This document shows positions 55,401 through 64,000 of a stretch of DNA of 64,000 bases, piece after piece. The stretch comes from Bryum argenteum (lineage: Eukaryota; Streptophyta; Bryopsida; Bryales; Bryaceae), in assembly GCA_037043015.1 (NCBI GenBank), contig CM073321.1, forward strand, positions 13,028,001 through 13,092,000, in the 5' to 3' direction. Numbering within the stretch: the first letter of the stretch is position 1; each line of letters starts with the position of its first letter. The translations under genes were made by a program, and so were the position numbers. The notes beneath the pieces were generated by a model that had not been told where the DNA came from, searched no databases, and was given only the letters and a program-made list of their open reading frames with translations.

Positions 55401-58400
55401 GATTGCCAGTGAAGAAAGCAAGAAATATCGTAGAGACGTGTATCCCACGCAGCAGAAGTATCTGCAAGATATCGTCTTATTCTGTTGAGCTCTAAGATGT
55501 CAGCTACCATGTGCCCTGGTATGCATTTCGGAGGGGCAGCCTTTCGAAATTTTGCCTGAGAGACAGTGCGAAAATAGCCATAACAAAAATCATGCTCTGT
55601 AAATGTGGCTGTCACGCTTAATGAGATTCCTACAAGTAAAGAAGATTAAAATGACCCACAAGCAGCTTCTACACACAGCTCGTAATACATACTCCAAAAA
55701 TGGAATGACAAACCTCAACCTCGGCCTTCTCTTCTTGCAGTAGGATTTCCAACTCCACAATCTGCCGCCTAGCATCAGAGAGTTTGGCGCTGGAGTACAA
55801 CAATTTTGAACTTGCAAATTTTTCATCCAGAGCACCTAAAGCGTTGAAGATTTCTGCGAACATTAGATTTGACTTATCCGCGACCTGTTTGGCACGCGAA
55901 GTGAGAATGATACCTTCATCGAAACAAAAAAATTCAAAAAGCAAACCAAAATTCAGAAAACCTAAACAAACAAATATGAAGGTACAAGGGAACCCAACAA
56001 GCTATTAAGAAACACAAAGTGTTCCAAAATATAAGATTAAACCATCACCGATACCAGATGTACTTACAATCTGTCACGATCTACATACCTCAGCAGACTC
56101 TTTCAGAAGCCAACCCTGTTGTTTAGGATTATGAAACTCGATCTGCGGAGGAGGGACAGCCACAGAGTAAAGGTTGATGGTCGCGTATTTGAAGCAAGCC
56201 ACAAAATTGCCACATCTGAACTCACCATGAACACCAACTTAGTATTGCAACTCAGTACTGGAAGTGTTAACTGGTCTACAAGCTGAAGACCCTGCGCATC
56301 TTGCAATTCATGTGTCTACCCATATCTCAACAAAACTAGCATACAGACGAGGCAACAAATGACCAAAGAAGCAGAAGGAAACGCCAGACAAAAGAGAATC
56401 ACATCCAAGATACAGAACTCGGGATAAAGACGTCACGATGATATACCCATAAAATCTCAGACAATCCCTATGTAAAGAGTGGCCGCAAGCTGCAGCACGA
56501 CTGGCTGCACCGTGATTTGAAAAACTCAGCTCTAAGAACTTTCCAAACGAAAGGCCCCAAGCAGCATCAGACATTACAATTCTCCTTGTTGCGGGAGGAA
56601 CGCCGTCAGTCCGTGGACAACGAAGACAACGATGCCACATCCATATCTTCCCATCTTTCTCTCCAGGCAGCACGGAGGAACTCAGTCGCTGCACAGAGAT
56701 CGTCAGACTCCCCTGCCGATGTGTGTAACAATGAACATGCGAATCCAGGGGCTCTTCACAAGAACTGCAACTGCTGCTCTGTTAAGACAAAAGAGTCGAA
56801 CAGTCAAAAAATTTGAAGCAAGTGCAAAAGAAAATCAGCGTTTAAGTTAGCTTGATTCATTTTGCATAAGCATAAAACTCGACAAACAATTTATAATAAA
56901 ATTACTCAACTGCACATGAAAGAACATGACGAAATTTATACTTTAAGTACTAACCATCATAATAAATTGTGAGTGGATCATGTTGCAATTTTTGCACTGT
57001 GACCAACACCTCTGCAATCCTAAATTCAACAAAGCCTACTTAGTAACACAGATATCCAACCAAGCTCGATGACTTATTACGATTTCATTAGAGGTCGTGC
57101 AGGTAGACACACAAGCACCACAACAACTCACCACATTAAATAGCGAATCCTTCAAGAATTTTCCGAGAGGCTTATCTTTGCTACCATAGAACTTTATACG
57201 CATGAAGTGAGGTTGCTCACAAACACTTCCTTTGCGCAAACAACGACTCGATACAGATATCAATATACGCTGATGATTTGATAATGGTGGAAGCAAATCG
57301 TCCTTCAGACCCCTTGAAGCAACGGAGCTTTCATAAATGTCGCTTGTATTCTCGACCTTGGACTTTTTCTCCAATTGGTGGAAAGTCCAAGGAGACGGAA
57401 GTGGAGTGTTTTCTACTTCATCCTGAGCAAACCAAAAAAGTTTCAGGGTACATTCTACTATACCTACAGCTGCTAGTCGACTTCTACGCGATGGCACGAG
57501 GGTCGGACAACAAATACCAACCGCTAGTCTAACAAATCAGACCGGTTAATAAGAAGATTTTTGTAAAAAAAAATTGTAACACAGCGTCTCCAAGAAACTG
57601 CAAGGAGAAATATATAATCAATCAATCGTATAGTGCTTACTTGAGACATCAATCCGATACATAGTAGACTTCAGCAAGATAAATGTGAGAAGAATAGGAA
57701 AGGGAGCTCAACTAAAATTGAACATTAAGTTCGACAGGAACATGGAAAAGGTGTAACTGAGCCTACCCGCGAACAGGTGTTGAACTTCATGGACCTGGAT
57801 CTCAGTGTAGGATCCACATCACAATCAACTTTAGCTGGCTGTTCGAAAAAAAGACTACTAATTCCAGGATTATCCGCAATGCTCCGTATATCGAAATTCG
57901 TGAAGGCACCAGAACTAGCCCCTTGCGAAGCATTAGTCGGCAGTGAGAACTGTTTCTGCACAGATAGAGCATTGGAAGTTGAATAGGTACAACCTATTAT
58001 CAACTATATCACCTGCCTTGAAGTTCACGTGCTTTACCAAAAGAGTGGTGTGTCATGAAACAAAATTGTTTGTGTAGAATTTCACTAGAAAGCTTCAAGT
58101 AGTGGTTAGTCACGAAACACCTAAAAGCATGTACTTACCGACGCTTGCCCAATTAATTGTTGCTTGGAAAAACCGAAAATTGCCCTGTCTGAGACCCGCT
58201 GAGTGCCACTGACTGTGCTCAAAGGAGAAGAATGAGAGAGCTCAGGCAGAGTTGCACCCTCGTCAGCCAAAAACGAGGTCTCCAAAGCTAGATGGTATGC
58301 AGCAAAGACTGCAAACTGAACTACCTTCTTCACGCTTTTCAGTTCTTCTGTTGTTGCTCCCCGGAGCAGAACAGTGCAGCCCAAAGGTCTTGGACAGCCT

Positions 58401-61400
58401 TCAAAGAACATTAAATATTTTGGACCAGGTCGACCTCCCTGACCCTTGTAATCATGCACCTCGACGAATTTCTCAATATGAAATAGTTCACACTGACCGG
58501 CCGTTGGAGCCACAAGGTACTCGGGAGAGGCAACGATCTGCCAAGTCCAAGTACATCGATAAATAACTCAGCTTACTGCTCTTCGAAAGAATAAGCACGA
58601 TTTCAGCGAGGTTCAACTTCACTAAGAAGCTGCTTAGAGATTGTTGTCATCATTGCAAATAAAAATTATCATCACAGAATATGGAAAAACACAAAACCAT
58701 GAGACTGAAAACCTAAGTAACAGCAGATGAGCTAGCGTGAGGCTGCGATAAGATACATATACAGAGTTTCTGGAAGCGCACCTAGAAATGAAAATCTGAT
58801 CAGGTAAACAAAGAGCACACAGGCGCACACAACGATGTGATACTTACCGATTCTAGATTAAACAGACTCATGAACAAATACGTCCCACTCGAGAACACCA
58901 GTAAGAAGTTACTACTGTGCTAGACATGAACCAGAGAATGATTGCATCAGGTGTCTAAGCTGAAATCAAGTCAGGTTAACCAGTATCTAGACGTCGTGCG
59001 TGCGAAACAATGGATTGTTACGACCTTATCCCACAAGTGACCAGCTGCCTTTAGCTTTTCTAACTTGCTACCGGCAACCTTAATAACAACACGATGATGG
59101 AACTGGAATGCTGACCTGAGCACCAGTGCAGCGGGCGATGCGCTCCAGAAGTGGCCGCTTAACATTTAAAACTACCGATATTTCCCTTTCCAAAAGCTTA
59201 TCTTGTGCATACCTTGACACACTTTTCTCCACTAAGAGAACGTTGGGGTGGTGCGCTTCAATACGAGCAACTGTCATGCTGAGATGGTCCCTCTCCTGCA
59301 AAGAATTGATGCGGTGGATTAGTAGAGGGCTAGGCATATACTATGTAGCACTTAATTACGCCCTTCAATTCACCAATATGATCTTTGTCATAGAAATCGA
59401 CTGGCCGCTGTTCGGATGTAGACGATCCCAACAAGATTATATTACAATCATTCTAGCAAGGGAAGTACAATAAATTACTCAAACCCTCCACCTCTGCGAA
59501 CCTGCTGCAATAAAGTGTCGAGTGATGAAAGTTGATTAGAAACACGATGATATTCCAAGGCTCCACCCAACAAGAGAAGTCGAGGATTCTTGAAATGAGA
59601 AGTCATCCGGCGGTTCTGTACATTCTTGTGACAAACGATGCCTTTTACGACCATGCTGCCCGACAACACCAACGACGAAAATGTCAGCTTCGGTCAACCA
59701 ACGCGACTCCTCTTTATCGACAGCATCTCTATTGTAGCTCAAATCTCCACAAACAATTATGTGTTTCGCTGTATTGTGATGATGTGAATGAATTGATTGA
59801 TATCTGGTAATTACTGATACTTCAACAGCTCATGTATTTATACAAACTACTGCTGTACAAGACCAGTCAAGGAAGCAAATTTACCTATCCTGCCGCTGCC
59901 CGGAAGCAATACATTTCACTTTCACATAGCCACCTGGGTCCATTCCCCCTCCTTTGCTTGTATCCGGTTTAACTAAATTGGCAGCTTGCAAGGACAAAGT
60001 ACTCACAATTTCCAACCAGCTGTTTGGACCACCTTCTTCTCCATACTGTTAACACAAGTTACTCGAATTTACAAAAGCTTCAAACAATAAGACTGTATAT
60101 AATCCGAGGTCTAAAAAATGACTTCAAGTAAAGGGGTGCGTGACATAATCGGATCCATTTCCAGCTACTCATGACGAGTAGCCTCTTCACATATCCTGAA
60201 GGGCTATTAGTTACAGTATCCAGTGAAATTACAGTATCCATTGAAGATGGAAGGACTACAAAATATAGCAGTGAAAATGGAAGCGGTACAAAATATTGCA
60301 AGACGTGACGTACCCGTACATCCACTGCGATAAGAAGCTGAGCAACGAGGGCTCTAAAATGGCCATCGACTATGGCCCGCATTGCTGCCTTGCTACTGTT
60401 CTCACTGCTACTGAGACTCCCTGGCATTCGTGGCACCCATTCAACATCCTCGTCATCCTCATCAACCTGTATATGCCAACGCCATAGACTGCCCCAATAA
60501 GTAGAGCACTTCAGCATCTGCTGACACAGGACCAGCTACGACAATCTACGACGTTTGTAAGAGACATCAAAGCATTGGACAGGTTGAGAAATGAATCTTA
60601 ACCCATACGAAAGCAGTAGAAGTAGCTTCATATATGCCGATAGTAGCGTCTGAACGACCACAACATGTATTTCTTTACGGAAAGACCAGGTAGCTTCATT
60701 ACATTGGATATGTTAAACTCAAATAACGTGCATGTCTGGATTCAGTGGGATACGCCTGTTTGTGCTGCACTGACGTCCACTTTCCACGCTACACGTCCTC
60801 CTACTAAGCGAAGAATTTACCAAGCTCATATCAGCTTCATCATCCTCGTCTTCAGGCGGCGGTGGCTCCCAAATGACCCCATTGCTATCATAATCAACAC
60901 TAGGATGGTCGATTTCGTTAGCAACAAGTGACTGTGAACCTGCTTCTTCGTAAATAGAGTACCTCGCTGGAGGTTCGCTTAGGCTACCGTCAAGGCTCTC
61001 TGTAGCATCGCAGAACTGAGTAATTCTCCACGTTCCGGAACTTTCTCCGTCGACATCCCTGTCCATGAAATTGATAAGGTCGTGCTCAATTGAATTGCTA
61101 CCTGAACTCGAGGCCCTAACTCAATCATCTAGACAGCAACGAATACAAGCTCACATTACATACTTCGCTGCATGATGTCACACCACTGTGAAGAGTGTGT
61201 CGACTAGGTAGTGGATGCTTTGTGAAGAGGGAGCTCACTCGGGTAGTGCACAAACGATCTCATTCGAATATCTGAAACCAGCAAAGTATCTAAACGAAAG
61301 TACAATATTGGATTAAAACCATCGACTACGCAGCCCCTGCTGAAAGCATTATCTAAGCCCTTTCCTAAGTAACAGGTACATCAGACAGAAAATCACACCT

Positions 61401-62527
61401 GCAATCACCAACTTCCTTCACTATCAAGGGAAAATCCTTCACATTCTGCGAACCCTCAATTGAGGTGGGTGATTTTCCGCAACTGCTGTCAGCATACTCC
61501 AGCTCCATGACGCTACCATCTTCATCTTCAATATTCTCGTGACCTCTTTCAGCCTTCACGGGGCGATCCTCCTCATCATCGCTTTTGCACAAATTCAGAA
61601 ATCACCGAAAAAAGTCTCAGAAAACTGCACTTCCAGGTGTCTTAGAATCTCATTACTTTTAAGTCTCTTTCCAAATTGCAAAAGACCGTACTTCACAGGA
61701 GCTTGGTCAAAGCTCACACAGATGCCAAAGCGGCTGTTGCTAGTGTACTCATGCTAATTGATTCCAGCCTGCTATGACAAACTATCACATCTTTAATTCG
61801 GGCAAACAAGCTCCAGCGAGACATCTGACCTGCAAAATACGTGATTCCTCAAAGCTTGAGGCCTTGACTGTACATGTATAGACATTCTGCTCTTTGGTTG
61901 AGCGTCCATGCACAATGCATAGCCAGGGTTCCTGTCTTCAGACATCTCCGATTCCACCACAGTGGCATCAGAACAAAAAGGTCGGCAAGTAGACACCGAA
62001 TCATGTTTGCCTGCAAGAGCCCTCGCACCTGAACCGGAGGCATTGTTGATACTGTGACCTGCTGGCTCCGATGGACTCACTATCTGACTTGGTGTAGACT
62101 TCAGAGTGAAAATTTCCCGATTAATATGGTCCTGCTCAGACCGATCAGTATGAATCTTGAAACAATAGTTGCACGCGCGAACTCGCTCATTTTCGTCGTG
62201 GCCACGTCGAGGACTATTGACAGGGGCGGCAATGGTATTGAGAGTGCATCTTCCACAGAACACTTTACCACAAATTCGACAGTGATGACGCCTGTTGAAA
62301 ATTGTAAACTGGGACTCGCATTCATAACACATGCGACAGCTCCGATCGGGCATCCAAAAATCTCGAGACATGACTATGGCCTCATCCTGCAAATTGCCAA
62401 GACGAGGAATCCACGCGCTCACTCGTCCAACAATTTCGCTCCATGCTATGACTGCTTCTTCCATTAGCCATGCCAGCAAGTCCACATTTTCTGCTTTCGC
62501 TTCTGCAGAAATATGATACACAAACAA
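52496..62527 (-). CDS. FAB1: FAB1-type 1-phosphatidylinositol-3-phosphate 5-kinase
   Basis: About 19-20 exons read without stops. The N-terminus (62527-61830) has a FYVE zinc finger: FWMPDRSCRMCYECESQF, RRHHCRICGKVFCGRC, RACNYC; it binds PtdIns3P on endosomes. A linker includes DYDSNGVIWEPPPPEDEDDE. The Cpn60-like part spans about 60400-57000 (GHFRALVAQLL, MDPGGYVKVKC, VVKGIVCHKNV, NPRLLLLGGALEYH, PNVLLVEKSVSR, ERIARCTGAQ, MFFEGCPRPLGCTVLLRG). A Cys-rich middle region follows. The kinase is at 54150-52496: GKSNVFFAKTMDDRFVVKQV, SRLYDLKGSVRSRYN, MDYSLLVGVDE, LGIIDFIRQYTWDKQ and the loop PTVISPEQYKIRFRKAM. The product makes PtdIns(3,5)P2. The likely start is ATG 62464 or the earlier 62527. It stops at TAA/TAG-type end 52496 after KKEAKR. 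It appears intact. Confidence 0.93.
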
Positions 62528-63400
62528 TACAACCTTGACGAATTGCTTATTGCAGGCAATAAGCTACGATCTTCCAAAACATACTAGCAGCCGAGAGATT
62601 CTACGACATTACACACCCCGTTGCACCTTCCTTTCAAATGGTATGAATAATCATCAGTAGTACAGATATACGTCTATACCCACATCAAAAATTCTGGCAA
62701 GCCACCGGGGATCCTTGACACCAGATTTGCATCATTGACGATCCAAAGTATCCCCAAAGAAGAACACCAATTCACATACGCTGCCACTCTCTACTTGCTG
62801 CCAACAATACCACTCCAGCTACTCTCAAAATAGAGCTACTATCGAATATCACAGACTACCACACTCCTTTATACCTCACGGGAAAATAGGGCAATCACTT
62901 CCAACATCTGAGACGCTGCGAATATACCACCACGCGTACAAATAGCAATTCCTCCGCGAATTGAGCCCAAACCTCGCCGACCGAAAAGGTTGACTTCATG
63001 TACACCGCCAACCTTTCGACAAGAAAACTAAGCTATACATGTCCCAAAAGCAGATCAATCTCACAAATTCTCTCTTCGTCCGCAGACACTCCTTCATGAT
63101 CAGACCAAATCGGACTGAACACAAATACTCTGCTCTTGACACTAAAACGACACAAAGCAGCTTAATGCGAGATCAACGTCGACAGAAGCGTATTCTAGCA
63201 GCAAGTGGAAATTAGCACAATAACTGAGAAAATAAGGCGAGCTCGATCACCTACTAGCTTACAGGAGCTCCGATGATCGCAAGACAGCACAAGTACGAAA
63301 AACGAGGAAGGAGTTTCGTGTGGCCTGCGCACTCCACTTCTTGAGCGGGGAACGAAGCCTCGTCCCAGAGATAACTCGACTCATGCCATCTCAGCCGTTG
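62528..63400 (-). promoter_or_regulatory. FAB1 5' untranslated region and promoter
   Basis: An acceptor-like TATTTCTGCAG lies at 62498-62508, so the 5' leader probably contains an intron and the translation start may be at 62464. The region 62580-63350 is pyrimidine/purine biased without coding frames. The transcription start cannot be fixed from sequence alone. Confidence 0.4.
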
Positions 63401-64000
63401 ATTCATGTGTCGAATTTTGGGCTGTTAGATTAGCCTCCAAACCAGATAGAGGTCTGATTCGGGTCGTTTGGGGGCTGATCAGTCTCTGATTTACTATATT
63501 TAGCTTGCGAGAAGTTGAATCCTTGTGCAAGACGTAGATTGTTCCATATATTTCTAGTAAGTTATTTCAATACTTCAAAAGTTCTCGTACTTAAGGAAAT
63601 ATTTAGAGTCAAAGTTTGAATACAGTATTAAAAATTTGTCTAAAATTGCCCAAATTGCAATATAGACTCAATTATTCTTAAAATCTGCCCAAAATCAATT
63701 TACTTTTATATACTTCAAAAATTCTCCAAAAATTAAAATTTTACTTTTTTCAAGTTTTGTATGTGTACATGTAAGCAAGGTTCTAAGGCATGATCTCATT
63801 GTTTGCACTTTCGATCAAATTATTTTTCTAATGTATTTTTTTTTTTTTTGTCCTAGAGGGCCTTTGTATCCGAATATCAACTTACCTCGATATGAATAAT
63901 CAAGCATTCCTTTGGGCTTTATAAGCCGCATGAGGGTTAGATTGCATAGAGATATTCCTAGTTCATCTAGAAACAAAAATTTGGATAGTCCCATATAAAA
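63400..64000. other. AT-rich right edge
   Basis: AT-rich DNA with a poly(T) run at about 63838-63850. No gene or element was recognised. Confidence 0.5.

Noticed and set aside
53866-62467. Plus-strand frames across the kinase locus
   Set aside because: They are antisense shadows of FAB1 exons.
1-64000. tRNA and rRNA genes
   Set aside because: None with a recognisable conserved box pattern was seen by eye; a covariance-model scan would be needed to exclude short ones.

Overview
The window is nuclear DNA of a land plant. The evidence is a many-exon FAB1-type phosphatidylinositol-3-phosphate 5-kinase with the plant FYVE + Cpn60 + PIPK layout, GT-AG introns throughout, and plant-type hAT, Mutator (MULE) and Ty3/gypsy elements. 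The abundance of diverged DNA transposons and a bacterial/phage-style ParB-like + DNA methyltransferase gene make a seed-free plant (bryophyte, lycophyte or fern) plausible, but this is inference; the species cannot be named from the sequence.

Layout. 0.1-4.4 kb (minus): an 11-exon decayed gene encoding a ParB-like N-terminal domain followed by a beta-class DNA amino-methyltransferase fold; a truncated second copy lies at 31.4-32.1 kb (plus). 5.05-6.24 kb: a tandem repeat of about 350 bp, interrupted by a 793-bp hAT-type MITE (6239-7031, perfect 8-bp target duplication). 7.1-9.0 kb (minus): exons of an acidic, coiled-coil protein of unknown function. 9.4-13.9 kb (plus): a broken MULE with WRKY/GCM-like finger, DDE core, SWIM finger and a RING-like fragment. 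14.7-21.1 kb: three diverged copies of an unrecognised gene family (14984-15628 minus; 17669-18874 plus; 20346-21068 plus), each preceded by a GC-rich array built on the dyad GCGACCGSCGGTCGC. 22.3-25.6 kb: a hAT element whose 3' end plus flanking retrotransposon DNA is present as 1.2-kb inverted arms around a DUF659-type transposase fragment.

25.6-28.2 kb: a broken Ty3/gypsy polyprotein in which the hAT sits, followed by an FCP1/NIF-like HAD phosphatase-like ORF (28.2-28.9 kb). 33647-40982: a complete-looking 7.3-kb MULE with long terminal inverted repeats, a 9-bp target duplication (8/9 match), a transposase on the minus strand, a second gene on the plus strand, and a GATAGGGTATTGACAGG-like motif scattered through its introns and spacers. 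41-46 kb: AT-rich spacer. 46.2-51.6 kb: relics of a Ty3/gypsy element on the minus strand. 52496-62527 (minus): the FAB1 gene, the only clearly intact host gene.

Functionally, the left 51 kb is a nested accessory/transposon landscape and the right 12 kb is a conserved housekeeping locus (PtdIns(3,5)P2 synthesis). The two most unusual items are the ParB-methyltransferase family and the three-copy array-led gene family.
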